DNA of 64,000 bases, from positions 859,081 to 923,080 of the forward strand of contig NZ_KB891987.1 of assembly GCF_000373625.1 (NCBI RefSeq), in the 5' to 3' direction. Both the position numbers and the translations under genes were made by a program. The stretch comes from Streptomyces sp. LaPpAH-108 (GTDB taxonomy: Bacteria; Actinomycetota; Actinomycetes; Streptomycetales; Streptomycetaceae). Within the stretch, counting starts at the first letter, position 1. Every line of letters starts with the position of its first letter. A model generated the notes under the pieces. The model did not search any database and was not told the origin of the DNA. It worked only from the letters and a program-made list of their open reading frames with translations. Positions 1 through 8,407 of the stretch are shown here, piece by piece.

Positions 1-853
1 TCGCGCCGGTCTGCATGATCTCGCGGCGGTGGGCGCTGGCCTTGACCTGGGCCATCGCCTCGCGCTTGTCGAGGCCGACGTTGGTGTAGACCTCGGGGTT
101 GACGAAAGCGACGGAGAAGACGCGGGCGAACTCGCCGGAGGTGACCCGGGTGAACTCCTGGGACCACTTGGGCGCGGTCACCATCTGGCGCCGCAGCTCC
201 TCGCGGGCGTACCGCACATGCCGGGCCTCCTCCACGACATGGATGCGCGTGACGCCCCGGACCAGCGGCTGGACCCGCTCGTCCGGGAAGGTCAGCCGCT
301 GCATCCAGTCCAGGACCTCCTCGCCGAGCAGGGTCGCCGTGAAGGAACCCGGGGTGGTGGAGATGGTCTTGAAGAGCCGGCCGAGGTTCTGGTGGGCCCG
401 GCTGACGGGGTACCAGGGGGTCTCCCCGCGCGAGATCAGCCGCGCGAACATCTTCGAGTGACGGCACTCGTCCTCGATCTCGGTGAGCGCGTACCGCACA
501 TGCGCGCTCGTCGCCGCCTTGTCGTAGACGTGCCGCACCAGCAGCTGCATGAGGATCAGCTCGAACCAGATGCCCAGCGAGGCGAGCGCGGCGGCCTCGT
601 GCCGGGAGAGGTCGATGCGCTGCTCCTCGCTCATCTTCTCCCACAGCGGCGTGCCGTAGAGCGAGACCAGCTCCGGCGGCCAGAACCACTTGCCCTCCTC
701 GAAGGGCGCCTCCCAGTCCAGCTCCTTGTCCGGGTCGAAGGAGTGCTTGGCGGAGGAGACGAGCAGCCGCTCGGCCACCTCCTCGCGGTCCTTGAGCAGG
801 CCCAGCGCGTCGCGCAGCCCTTCGAGCGCGTCCGCTTCGGTCACGGTCGTCAT
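1..853 (-). CDS. AurF-like diiron oxygenase, C-terminus beyond window
   Basis: The frame opens at an ATG whose first base is 853 and runs off the left edge, so 284 codons are visible and the C-terminus is missing. The chain is helical and Glu/His-rich, with diiron-type ligand segments EIEDECRHS (residues 125-133) and VVEEARH (206-212). This pattern fits the AurF family of non-haem diiron oxygenases, which oxidise amines and related small molecules; here the substrate is unknown. A GAGGTGAG ribosome site sits just upstream of the ATG. Further upstream a TTGACG hexamer on the minus strand could be a -35 element, but I see no convincing -10 partner. It could instead be another ferritin-like diiron protein. 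The family call rests on motif recognition only. Confidence 0.7.
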   Translation of the reverse strand, partial: MTTVTEADALEGLRDALGLLKDREEVAERLLVSSAKHSFDPDKELDWEAPFEEGKWFWPPELVSLYGTPLWEKMSEEQRIDLSRHEAAALASLGIWFELILMQLLVRHVYDKAATSAHVRYALTEIEDECRHSKMFARLISRGETPWYPVSRAHQNLGRLFKTISTTPGSFTATLLGEEVLDWMQRLTFPDERVQPLVRGVTRIHVVEEARHVRYAREELRRQMVTAPKWSQEFTRVTSGEFARVFSVAFVNPEVYTNVGLDKREAMAQVKASAHRREIMQTGA

Positions 854-1010
854 GGCTCACTCACCTCGTCACCCGGGGGTACGTCGTCGTCCGCCTCTTA
901 TGAGACTGCGTGTCAGCAAGGGCGTCAATCCCTCGTGCGGGACTTGTTGACGGTGCGTCGGCCACCTTGGCGGCATCTCTGGCCGTACGGGCCGGGATGT
1001 CCGAATGGAG

Positions 1011-1016
1011 TACGGT
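1011..1016 (+). promoter_or_regulatory. -10 box TACGGT of a probable leaderless promoter
   Basis: TACGGT is followed by exactly 6 bases and then the GTG at 1023. There is no Shine-Dalgarno sequence before that GTG. This fits transcription starting at the start codon and is the reason for preferring 1023 over the in-frame ATG at 1005. Confidence 0.5.
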
Positions 1017-1022
1017 GCTGGC

Positions 1023-1883
1023 GTGTCCATGCCTCCGCAGCCCCCGTCCCAGCCGCCGACCCCGCCCCCGTACGGCGCCCCGGGCCCCCAGAACGCCCCC
1101 GGCCCGTACGGCGCCCCCGGCCCCCAGGGCGCTCCCGGCCCTTACCCCAACCCCGGCCAGTACGGCGCCCCTTACGGCCAGCAGCCGCCCCCCGGAGCCC
1201 CGCAGCCGTACCCCGCCTGGGGGCAGCCGCTCATACCCCCGCCCCCCAAGCGCCGGACCGGTCTGATCCTCGGCATCGTCGGCGGTGTCCTCGCGCTCGG
1301 CATCCTCGCGGTCGTCGGCCTCGTCCTGGTCGGCAAGGCCGCCGTCGACAGCGGACTCCCGCAGGCCCGGCACAAGCTGGCGCTGCCGCAGAAGCTGCTG
1401 GACGGCACGTACGAGCTGTCCCAGGACCTCTCCCGCACCGAGGGCAAGAAGATCGAGGACGAGGCCGACGGCGCCTGGGACGTGAAGGACATCCACGCGG
1501 TCGTCGGCCAGTACGACCAGGGCGGCGACGAGACCAAGGGCGTGCTGGTGGTGTCCGGCATGTACGGCCGCTTCGTCCACCAGGCCGAGGTCCGGCGCGG
1601 CATGCTCCACGGGGCGGGCGACACCCCGGGCGCCTCGGTGGCCCAGCCCGCCAAGGACGTCACCCCGCCCGGCGCGGACACCACTGTCAGCTGCGAGGTG
1701 CTCCGGCAGAAGGAGTCCGGGGTCGAGCTGGTCTACCCCGTCTGCGCCTGGGCGGACGGCAACACGGGCGCCGTCGTCGTCACGGTGGACCTGGCCGCGA
1801 AGGACGCCACCGACGTGGACCTCGACGCCGCCGCCCGCGACACCCTGAAGGTCCGCTCCGAGATGATGCGGCCGGTGGGCTGA
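1023..1883 (+). CDS. Pro-rich single-pass membrane protein of unknown function
   Basis: The protein has 286 aa from the GTG at 1023. Residues 1-75 are Pro/Gly/Gln/Tyr-rich and cytoplasmic in character. One hydrophobic segment follows around residues 80-104 (GLILGIVGGVLALGILAVVG). The remaining 180 residues are a hydrophilic extracytoplasmic domain with two cysteines near CEVLRQ and VYPVCAW that could pair. This layout (low-complexity Pro-rich N-terminus, one helix, small outer domain) is common in Streptomyces envelope proteins. I do not recognise the outer domain and assign no function. The gene is convergent with the cell-wall gene ending at 1890, leaving only 6 bp between stops. An in-frame ATG at 1005 would add 6 residues. 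Confidence 0.75.
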   Translation: MSMPPQPPSQPPTPPPYGAPGPQNAPGPYGAPGPQGAPGPYPNPGQYGAPYGQQPPPGAPQPYPAWGQPLIPPPPKRRTGLILGIVGGVLALGILAVVGLVLVGKAAVDSGLPQARHKLALPQKLLDGTYELSQDLSRTEGKKIEDEADGAWDVKDIHAVVGQYDQGGDETKGVLVVSGMYGRFVHQAEVRRGMLHGAGDTPGASVAQPAKDVTPPGADTTVSCEVLRQKESGVELVYPVCAWADGNTGAVVVTVDLAAKDATDVDLDAAARDTLKVRSEMMRPVG

Positions 1884-1889
1884 GCCCCG

Positions 1890-3386
1890 TCACCGTGCCA
1901 GCACCGCCCGCATCACCTCGCGGGCGATCGGCGCCGCGTCGCCGCCGCCGCTGACCTCGCCCCGGTCGGCCGCCGCGTCCTCCACCACCACCGCCACCGC
2001 GACCTCGGGCTGCGGAGCGTGGTCGCCCTGCGCCCAGGAGACGAACCAGGCGTAGGGCACCCCGGAGTTGTCCACGCCGTGCTGCGCGGTGCCGGTCTTG
2101 CCGCCGACCGTGGCGCCCGGGATCGCGCCGTTGCCGCCGGTGCCCCGCTCCACCGCGTCCCGCATCAGCTCCCGCAGCAGGACTGCGGTGGAGGGGCGCA
2201 TCACCTGGATCAGCGGATGCGTGTCCGCGCCCCGGACCGTCTCGCCGCCAGGGCGGGTGGTGCGCTCCACCAGATACGGCGCCCGCGTCTGCCCGCCGTT
2301 GGCCACGGCCGCCGCGACCATCGCCATCTGGAGCGGGGTGGCCCGCGTGTTGTACTGCCCGATCGAGGACAGCGCGAGCTGCGCCCGGTCCACCACCGTG
2401 TCGAAGGTCGACTCCGCCACCGCGAACGGGACGCGCAGCCCGGTGTCGTTGAAGCCGAACGCCCGCGCCGTCGCCGCCATGTCCTTCAGGCCCACGTCCA
2501 CGCCCAGCTTGGCGAAGACCGTGTTGCAGGACCACGCGAACGCCTGCCGCAGCGAGGCGTCCCGGCAGCCGTCGATCTCGTTGGTCAGCCGGGTCGTGGT
2601 GCCCGGCAGCCGGTACGGATCGGGGGAGTCCGTCGGCTGGTCCACGTCCGTGATCACCCCGGCGTCCAGCGCCGCCGCGGCCGTGACCACCTTGAAGGTC
2701 GAGCCCGGCGGATAGGTCTGCCGCACCGCCCGGTTGAGCATCGGCTTGTCCGGATCGCCGTTCAGCCGCGCCCAGGCCGCCGACGCCGCCTTCCCGTTGC
2801 CCGACAGCTCCGCCGGGTCGTACGACGGGGTCGACACCAGCGCCAGCACCCGCCCCGTCGCCGGATCGATCGCGGCCACCGCGCCCTTGCGCCCGGCGAG
2901 CCCCCGGTACGCCGCCTGCTGCGCCCGCTCGTCCAGCGTGGTCACGACGTTCCCGCCGGGCGCGGGCTCGCGGGCCACGTCCCGCCACAGCGTGAACGAC
3001 GACAGCGCCGGGTCGGTGCCCGAGAGCAGCGCGTCCTCGGCGTGCTCCAGGAAGGTGCTGCCGTACAGCTGCGAGGCGAAGCCGGTCACCGGGGCGTACA
3101 ACGGGCCGTCCCGGTAGGTGCGTTCGTAGCGCAGCTGCTCCCCGGTGTCCGCCGAGCCGGTCACCGGCGCACCGCCCACCAGGATGTCGCCGCGCGGCTG
3201 CTGGTAACGGGCGATGGCGGCACGCCGGTTGGCCGGGTTGTCGTTGTACGACCCGGCCTGGACGACCTGCACCCGGGCCGCGTTGGCCAGCAGCGCCGCG
3301 AGCAGCAGACCGCACAGCGCCGAGGCGCGCCGGATGTACTTGGCCATCGGCAGCCCGCCGCCGTACTCCCGGCCGTCCTGGCTCAC
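1890..3386 (-). CDS. class B penicillin-binding protein (PBP2/FtsI type transpeptidase)
   Basis: A 498-aa peptidoglycan transpeptidase that cross-links peptide stems outside the membrane. An N-terminal helix (about residues 22-38) anchors it. The catalytic SxxK tetrad is STFK at Ser229-Lys232 (PPGSTFKVV), followed by SCN in AWSCNTVF and KTG in GGKTGTAQ, all three in the order and spacing of class B PBPs. The GTG start at 3386 overlaps the stop of the FtsW-like gene (GTGA) and has AAGGAGG inside that gene's last codons, so translation is probably coupled. The ATG at 3347 is a weaker alternative. The two proteins form the usual glycosyltransferase/transpeptidase pair. Streptomyces carry several such pairs, and this one has no division genes next to it, so a role in growth, sporulation or spore-wall synthesis is inference. 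Confidence 0.93.
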   Translation of the reverse strand: MSQDGREYGGGLPMAKYIRRASALCGLLLAALLANAARVQVVQAGSYNDNPANRRAAIARYQQPRGDILVGGAPVTGSADTGEQLRYERTYRDGPLYAPVTGFASQLYGSTFLEHAEDALLSGTDPALSSFTLWRDVAREPAPGGNVVTTLDERAQQAAYRGLAGRKGAVAAIDPATGRVLALVSTPSYDPAELSGNGKAASAAWARLNGDPDKPMLNRAVRQTYPPGSTFKVVTAAAALDAGVITDVDQPTDSPDPYRLPGTTTRLTNEIDGCRDASLRQAFAWSCNTVFAKLGVDVGLKDMAATARAFGFNDTGLRVPFAVAESTFDTVVDRAQLALSSIGQYNTRATPLQMAMVAAAVANGGQTRAPYLVERTTRPGGETVRGADTHPLIQVMRPSTAVLLRELMRDAVERGTGGNGAIPGATVGGKTGTAQHGVDNSGVPYAWFVSWAQGDHAPQPEVAVAVVVEDAAADRGEVSGGGDAAPIAREVMRAVLAR

Positions 3387-4744
3387 GGCGCCTCCTTGCC
3401 GTCGTACTGGCTGCGGGCGGAGTCGCTGACCCGGATCAGCAGCGCCACGATGGCCCAGTTGGTGACCACCGACGAACCGCCCTGGGCCAGGAACGGCATC
3501 GCCATGCCGGTCAGCGGGATCAGCCCGGTCACCCCGCCCGCGATCACGAACACCTGGAGCGCCACGATCGAGGCGAGCCCCACCGCGAGCAGCCGCCCGA
3601 ACGGCTCGCGCAGCGCCCGGCCCGCCCGGTAGCCGCGCTCCACCAGCAGCGCGTACAGCAGGAAGATCGCGGCGAGTCCGGCCAGGCCCAGCTCCTCCCC
3701 GGCCGTGGCCAGGATGAAGTCCGACTTGGTGGCGAACCCGATCAGCGTGGAGTGGCCGAGCCCGAGCCCGGTGCCGAGCAGCCCGCCCGCCGCGAAGGCG
3801 AACAGCGACTGGGCGAGCTGATTGGGGCCCTGACCGGCCTCGATGGTGGCGAACGGATGCAGCCAGTCCTCGATCCGGCCGCCCACGTGCGGCTCAAGAC
3901 GGCCCACCGCCATCGCGCCGAGCACCGCGAGCAGCAGCCCGACCGCGATCCAGCCGGTGCGCCCGGTGGCGACGTACAGCAGCACCACGAAGAGCCCGAA
4001 GAACAGCAGCGAGGTGCCCAGGTCCCGCTCCAGGACCAGCACTCCGACGCTCAGCAGCCAGATCGTCACGATCGGCCCGAGCACCCGCCCGGTCGGCAGC
4101 TGGATCCGCCACAGCCGCCGCCCGGTGTACGCCAGCGCGTTGCGGTTGGCGGCCAGATAGGCGGCGAAGAACACCGCGAGCAGCACCTTGGCGAACTCGC
4201 CCGGCTGGATGGAGAACCCCGCGAACCTGATCCAGATCCGGGCACCGTTGACCGCCGGGAACAGGATCGGGGCGAGCAGCAGCACCAGGGCGGCGGCGAC
4301 GCACACATAGGAGTAGCGCTGCAGCACCCGGTGGTCGCGCAGCAGCAGGACCACCCCGATGAACAGCGCGACCCCGAGCGTGGACCACACCAACTGCGCC
4401 GGTGCCGCCCGGTCGCCCGGCGTCTGGAGGTCGAGCCGGTAGATCAGCACCAGACCGAGCCCGTTCAGCAGCACCGCGATGGGCAGCGGCAGCGGATCGG
4501 CGTACGGCGCCCGCAGCCGCACCGCCAGATGGGCGGCCAGGGCGAGCCCGCCGAGCCCGGCGCCGTAGCCGAGGACGCCGGGCGGTACGGCGCCGGTGCG
4601 CGCCAGACCCACCGCGCAGTAGCCGTACACGCACAGCGGCACGGCCAGCACCAGCAGGGCGAGTTCGACGCCGCGCCGCCGGGCGAGCGGCACGGCGGAA
4701 GCCGGTGTCCGTGAGGCGGACACCGCGATTCCGGCCTTGGTCAT
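3383..4744 (-). CDS. FtsW/RodA/SpoVE-family peptidoglycan glycosyltransferase
   Basis: A 453-aa polytopic SEDS protein with roughly ten to twelve hydrophobic segments spread over its length. Family-typical stretches include SIQPGEFAK (about residue 175), the LERDLGTSLLFF block and the C-terminal GLIPLTGMAMPFLAQGGSS. SEDS proteins polymerise glycan strands from lipid II and work with a class B PBP, which here is encoded immediately downstream with a 4-bp overlap. The ATG at 4744 has no Shine-Dalgarno sequence but lies 6 bases after a TAGGTT -10 box, so the mRNA may be leaderless. The short hydrophilic N-terminus (about 25 residues) precedes the first membrane segment. It is a paralogue of the division FtsW rather than clearly the division protein itself. 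Confidence 0.93.
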   Translation of the reverse strand: MTKAGIAVSASRTPASAVPLARRRGVELALLVLAVPLCVYGYCAVGLARTGAVPPGVLGYGAGLGGLALAAHLAVRLRAPYADPLPLPIAVLLNGLGLVLIYRLDLQTPGDRAAPAQLVWSTLGVALFIGVVLLLRDHRVLQRYSYVCVAAALVLLLAPILFPAVNGARIWIRFAGFSIQPGEFAKVLLAVFFAAYLAANRNALAYTGRRLWRIQLPTGRVLGPIVTIWLLSVGVLVLERDLGTSLLFFGLFVVLLYVATGRTGWIAVGLLLAVLGAMAVGRLEPHVGGRIEDWLHPFATIEAGQGPNQLAQSLFAFAAGGLLGTGLGLGHSTLIGFATKSDFILATAGEELGLAGLAAIFLLYALLVERGYRAGRALREPFGRLLAVGLASIVALQVFVIAGGVTGLIPLTGMAMPFLAQGGSSVVTNWAIVALLIRVSDSARSQYDGKEAP

Positions 4745-4750
4745 GTCCGG

Positions 4751-4756
4751 AACCTA
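4751..4756 (-). promoter_or_regulatory. -10 box TAGGTT of a probable leaderless promoter
   Basis: On the minus strand TAGGTT is followed by six bases and the ATG at 4744. It matches the Streptomyces TAGRRT -10 consensus. No ribosome site is seen before the ATG. Confidence 0.5.
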
Positions 4757-4793
4757 CACATAAGTGAGGTTATACGCCGTCTCTGTCGGGAGG

Positions 4794-5210
4794 TCAGCAC
4801 CAGCGTGGCGCGGCTCCGACGTTGGCGATGTACCGCGCGGAGCCCCACGCCCAGGTGCCGTCCGTGAGCAGGTACCACAGCGGGTTGCCGCCCACCGCGG
4901 AGCCCTTGACCTTGCAGTAGATGGAGACCTTCGCGCCGTGCTCCGCGAAGCGGACCTTGCGGGTGCTCCGGTCCGGGCGGTCGCGCAGCCACAGGCCGTC
5001 CTGCGCGGTGACGACGCCCTGGTAGCGGCGCGGGTCGCGGTCGCCCCGGCCGGTGCCCGGACCGTTGGGCCCGCCGTTCGGCGCGGCGACGGACGTGCCG
5101 TTGCCCTTGCCGTCGTCGGCACCGGCCGGGACGGCCGCGGCACCGGCCAGCAGGGCGCCCGTCACGGCCGCCAGGGCGACACCGCGGGTGAGGGCGGAAC
5201 GCAGGGACAT
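4794..5210 (-). CDS. small secreted SH3-like protein
   Basis: The product has 138 aa. It starts at the ATG at 5210, which has GGAGGT 6 bases upstream. A Sec signal peptide covers about residues 1-31, with a basic start, a hydrophobic core and AGA-type cleavage before DDGKG. Residues 32-60 are Gly/Asn-rich linker. Residues 62-135 look like a bacterial SH3 domain: QDGLWLRDRPDRSTRKV, then KVSIYCKVKG and WYLLTDGTWAWGSARYI, as in cell-wall-binding SH3b modules. Two cysteines (in IYCK and at the C-terminus) could form a disulfide. Its position upstream of the PBP2/FtsW pair hints at an envelope role but proves nothing. A short inverted repeat (CTAAT, 6 bases, ATTAG) lies at 5240-5255 in its probable promoter. 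Confidence 0.82.
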   Translation of the reverse strand: MSLRSALTRGVALAAVTGALLAGAAAVPAGADDGKGNGTSVAAPNGGPNGPGTGRGDRDPRRYQGVVTAQDGLWLRDRPDRSTRKVRFAEHGAKVSIYCKVKGSAVGGNPLWYLLTDGTWAWGSARYIANVGAAPRWC

Positions 5211-5390
5211 GGAACACCTCCGGAGACGGGCGGAACTGACTAATCGCCACATTAGGAGCGGGCCTGGACGGCTGCCCGCCGCAGTGGGCCATCGGGGAGG
5301 GGGCCTTTCGGGGGTGCCGGGCGCGGGGCGGGAGTGCGCTCGGCCGTACGTGTCTCGCGTGTTTTCGCGCGCCCTGCGTGGACCGCCCGG

Positions 5391-6638
5391 CTATGCGCCG
5401 TCCGCCGCCAGCCGCAGCGTCGCCACCGCGCCCCCGTCCGCCGCGTTCGTGAACGCCAGCCGCGCGCCCAGCACCTCGGCCTGCCCTCGCGCGATGGTCA
5501 GCCCCAGGCCGTGCCCCTTCGACCCGCCCTCGGTGCGGAAACGCTGCGGGCCGTGCTCCACCAGGTACGCCGGATAGCCGTCCCCGTGGTCCCGGACCGT
5601 CACCACCGGACCGTCCACCGTCAGCCGCACCGGCGCCCGCCCGTGCCGGTGCGCGTTGGCCACCAGATTGCCGAGCACCCGCTCCAGGCGCCGCCGGTCG
5701 GTCTCCACCCGCGCGTCCCGGACGACCACCACCTCGGTGTCCGTCCCCGACGCCCGCACCACCCGCCGTACCAGCGCGCCCAGTTCCTCGGTGTCCGCCT
5801 CAAGGCGCTCGCGTCCGCTGTCCAGCCGGGAGATCTCCAGCAGGTCCTCGGTCAGCGTGCGCAGCGCGGCCACCCGGTCCCGGACCAGCTCGGTCGGCCG
5901 TCCAGGGGGCAGCAGCTCGGCCGCCGCGTGCAGCCCGGTCAGCGGGGTGCGCAGCTCGTGCGCCACGTCCGCGGTGAACCGCTGCTCGCTCAGCAGCTTG
6001 CCCTGCAGGCTCGCCGCCATCGAGTCCAGCGCCGCCGCCACCGCCGCGACCTCGTCCCGCTGCCGCGCCGGGCCGTGCGTACGGGGATCGTCCACCCGCG
6101 CGTCCAGGTCGCCCGCGCTGATCCGCCGGGCCACCCGCGCGGTCGTGTGCAGCCGCCGGGTCACCCGGGTCACCGCGAACGCCCCGACCAGCGCCGTCGC
6201 GCCGATGGCCAGCACCGAGGACCACAGGATCGACCGGTCGAGCCCGGCGATCGTCCGCGCCTGCTGCGAGTGGTCCACCTCCACCGCGATCGCCCGGCCG
6301 CCGTCGGCCGGTGCCGCCGCCCACATCGTGGGCCGCCCCTGGTACGCCGCCACCATCGTGCCCCGCTCCCCGGACACCGCCAGCTCCCGCAGCGGCGCGG
6401 GCAGCCCGGCCGGGTCGAGCCCGGCGCCGGGCGGCAGCGCGTCCCCGGCCCGGTAGGCGCGCACCGCGTCGTCCAGGCGGTCCAGCGCCTGACCGCGCGC
6501 CTGCCCGACCGTCTGGTCCGTCACCGAGACGTGCACCAGGACACCGAGCAGCGCGGCCAGCGCGCAGCACATCACCGTGATGAACGCGGTGGCCTTCGCG
6601 GCGAGCGTCCCGGCCCAGTGGGGGAGCGGGCGCCTCAC
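5391..6638 (-). CDS. membrane sensor histidine kinase
   Basis: A 415-aa kinase with the classic order: a TM helix (about residues 13-36), an extracytoplasmic sensor of about 110 residues, a second TM helix (about 147-168), HAMP, then the H-box with His227 in DVAHELRTPL. The N-box is in GNLVANAHRHG, followed by DHGDGYP and GLGLTIARG of the ATP-binding domain. The GTG start at 6638 overlaps the stop of the upstream lipoprotein gene (GTGA), so the two are co-translated. No response regulator lies beside it, which is unusual for this class. The partner must be encoded elsewhere, or the lipoprotein is a sensor accessory. The C-terminal ATPase is complete, so it should be active. Confidence 0.9.
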   Translation of the reverse strand: MRRPLPHWAGTLAAKATAFITVMCCALAALLGVLVHVSVTDQTVGQARGQALDRLDDAVRAYRAGDALPPGAGLDPAGLPAPLRELAVSGERGTMVAAYQGRPTMWAAAPADGGRAIAVEVDHSQQARTIAGLDRSILWSSVLAIGATALVGAFAVTRVTRRLHTTARVARRISAGDLDARVDDPRTHGPARQRDEVAAVAAALDSMAASLQGKLLSEQRFTADVAHELRTPLTGLHAAAELLPPGRPTELVRDRVAALRTLTEDLLEISRLDSGRERLEADTEELGALVRRVVRASGTDTEVVVVRDARVETDRRRLERVLGNLVANAHRHGRAPVRLTVDGPVVTVRDHGDGYPAYLVEHGPQRFRTEGGSKGHGLGLTIARGQAEVLGARLAFTNAADGGAVATLRLAADGA

Positions 6639-7387
6639 GGGGCACCCGGGGGCGTGTTCGGGTTCGGGCCCGGCGGAGGCGAGGCGGACGGCCCCGGAGC
6701 CGCCGTACCGCCGCCCGTGCGCAGGAACTCGTCCCGCGTGAACACCATCGCCCGCTGCTCCGCGTCCCACGCCCAGGTGGTCCGGTACTCGTACCCCGAG
6801 ATCTCCGCCGGGGAGCGCACGATCACCGAGCGCCCGGCCAGCTCCACCCCGGTGATCGCGTCGTTGTCGGACAGCACCCGCACCAGGGTGTGCCCCTCGG
6901 CGGTGTACACCCGTACCGCCGTCTGATTGGTGGGCCTGAGGCGGAAGCCGAGAGTGAGATCGTCCCGGCCGTCCCCGGTCAGATCCCGGTAATAGGCTTT
7001 CAGCAAGGGGCACTTGGGGTTCCGCGTGCTCTCCGCGCAGTCCTTCATGCGGTCCACCGTCGCGTGGTACGCCCCCTTCGAGCCGTAGTCGTCGGGGTGC
7101 GCGGCCATCTCGGCCGTCACGACCGCGACCGGGTCGACCGCGCGTATGCCGCCCCCCGGCACCCGTATCCCCTCGACCGTCTCCCGGCTGGCCACGTCGT
7201 ACGGATACGCCGGGCTCGACGCGGGCCGCAGATCCGGCCACAGCGTCGCCGGGCCGACCGCCACGGGTGCGCGCCCGTGCGCGAGGAGGCCCCCGGAATC
7301 CCCGCATCCGGTGAGCCCCGCCGCCAGCACCGCGACGAGTCCTGCGACGCGGACACCCCGCGCGGACCTGCGACGACGGTCGGACAC
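6635..7387 (-). CDS. lipoprotein co-encoded with a histidine kinase
   Basis: The product has 250 aa. The GTG start at 7387 has AGGAG 5-6 bases upstream. A lipobox LTGC follows an Arg-rich start and a hydrophobic core, so the mature protein would be lipid-anchored at about Cys28. The middle carries an acidic loop DLTGDGRDDL, similar to calcium-binding DxDxD loops of FG-GAP/VCBS repeats. Two cysteines lie around CAESTRNPKCP. The last 25 residues are Pro/Gly/Ala-rich. The gene overlaps the histidine kinase start by 4 bp, suggesting that the lipoprotein feeds a signal to that kinase (inference). A TAAGGT -10 box lies at 7425-7430. I do not recognise the family. Confidence 0.82.
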   Translation of the reverse strand: MSDRRRRSARGVRVAGLVAVLAAGLTGCGDSGGLLAHGRAPVAVGPATLWPDLRPASSPAYPYDVASRETVEGIRVPGGGIRAVDPVAVVTAEMAAHPDDYGSKGAYHATVDRMKDCAESTRNPKCPLLKAYYRDLTGDGRDDLTLGFRLRPTNQTAVRVYTAEGHTLVRVLSDNDAITGVELAGRSVIVRSPAEISGYEYRTTWAWDAEQRAMVFTRDEFLRTGGGTAAPGPSASPPPGPNPNTPPGAP

Positions 7388-7424
7388 GGCGCTCCTGTGC
7401 TTCCGGGTGAACGGGGCCCGTACA

Positions 7425-7430
7425 CCTTAC
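7425..7430 (-). promoter_or_regulatory. -10 box TAAGGT for the lipoprotein/kinase operon
   Basis: On the minus strand TAAGGT lies about 38 bases before the GTG at 7387, giving a leader of about 30 bases that contains the AGGAG ribosome site. The matching -35 position falls within the tandem repeats at 7431-7516. Confidence 0.45.
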
Positions 7431-7516
7431 GCGGGACGGCTGTGCGGCTTGCGGGGGATGGCCGTACGGCTTGCGCGGGATGGCCGTGCGGCTCATGTGT
7501 GACGGCCGTGCGTCCG
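7431..7516. repeat. about four imperfect 20-22 bp tandem repeats
   Basis: Copies begin at 7431, 7451, 7473 and 7495. The shared core is GGATGGCCGTGCGGCTT with small changes, and the fourth copy is the most decayed. They fill the gap between the lipoprotein/kinase operon (leftward) and the NERD gene (rightward), overlapping the expected -35 region of the former. Confidence 0.7.
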
Positions 7517-7592
7517 GCGGGCCCGTTCCCGGGGGCGGGACTCCTTGCACGGGGTGCCCCCGCCTGGTCCCATGGTCGAGGGGTGATGGCGC

Positions 7593-8396
7593 ATGAGCGG
7601 ACTGCGCGTGGTGCCGACCCGGCTCCACGGCCGTGAACGGCTCTACGTCTGCGGCAGGGACGGGAAGAACGTCGCCTGGTACGACCGCGAGACGGCCCGG
7701 GTCAGCCTCCTCGCCGAGGACGCCCGGCAGGCCGTGCTCGCCGCCCTGCACCCCTTCCTCACCGGGCCCGTGACCGTGGGCCCGCCCCCGGCCCCCAGTC
7801 CCGCCGAACTCGCCCGCCTCACCCTCCACCCGGACGACGACCTCGCCCCCAACCGCCCCGGCGAGGCCCTGCTCGTCGCCCTCGACCGCAAGCCCGGCCC
7901 GGCCCACCGGCTCCGCCCCGACCCGCGCCGGAACGCCCTGGCCGCCGAGGAGACGGTGGGCGCCGCCCTGGACCGGCTCGACGGCGCGGGCTGGCACACC
8001 CTGCACTCGATCCCGCTGCCCGGCGGCGACCGCATCCACCATCTGGTCATCGGCCCCGCGGGCCTCTTCGCCGTCCGCGCGCTGTACGCCCGCAGACAGC
8101 GGGTCCTGGTCGCCGACCCGATGGTCGCGGTGGGCCGCCGCGCCCCCGAGCCGCTGCTGCGGCGGCTGCGCGCGGACGCCGACCGGGCCGCGTACGCCCT
8201 GACGGCGGAGGTACGGCCCGTGCTCGCGGTCGCGGGGCAGGCCGAGGTGCTGATCACGGCCGCGCCCCGGACCGTACGGATTCTGCGGGAGGGGGAGCTG
8301 GCGGGGCTTGCGCGGCTGGGCGGGGTGCTGAAGCCGGGGGAGGTGGAGGCGTTGCACGCGAGGGCGCGGGACCGGAGGACGTGGCTGGCGCTGTAG
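7593..8396 (+). CDS. NERD-domain (nuclease-related) protein
   Basis: The product has 267 aa from the ATG at 7593. The central half shows the NERD pattern: an LDRLDGAGWHTLHSIPLPGG segment (about residues 130-149), DRIHHLVIGPAGLFAV (about 150-165) and a following basic helix. NERD is a nuclease-like fold named for nuclease-related domain, found alone or fused to DNA-processing modules. The N-terminal 90 residues are a small beta-rich part (VVPTRLHGRERLYVCGRDGKN) and a linker. It sits next to the LigD-polymerase and Ku genes, convergent with ligD (11 bp between stops), so a DNA-end role is possible but not shown. No membrane segments are seen. Confidence 0.75.
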   Translation: MSGLRVVPTRLHGRERLYVCGRDGKNVAWYDRETARVSLLAEDARQAVLAALHPFLTGPVTVGPPPAPSPAELARLTLHPDDDLAPNRPGEALLVALDRKPGPAHRLRPDPRRNALAAEETVGAALDRLDGAGWHTLHSIPLPGGDRIHHLVIGPAGLFAVRALYARRQRVLVADPMVAVGRRAPEPLLRRLRADADRAAYALTAEVRPVLAVAGQAEVLITAAPRTVRILREGELAGLARLGGVLKPGEVEALHARARDRRTWLAL

Positions 8397-8407
8397 ATGC
8401 CGTGCTT

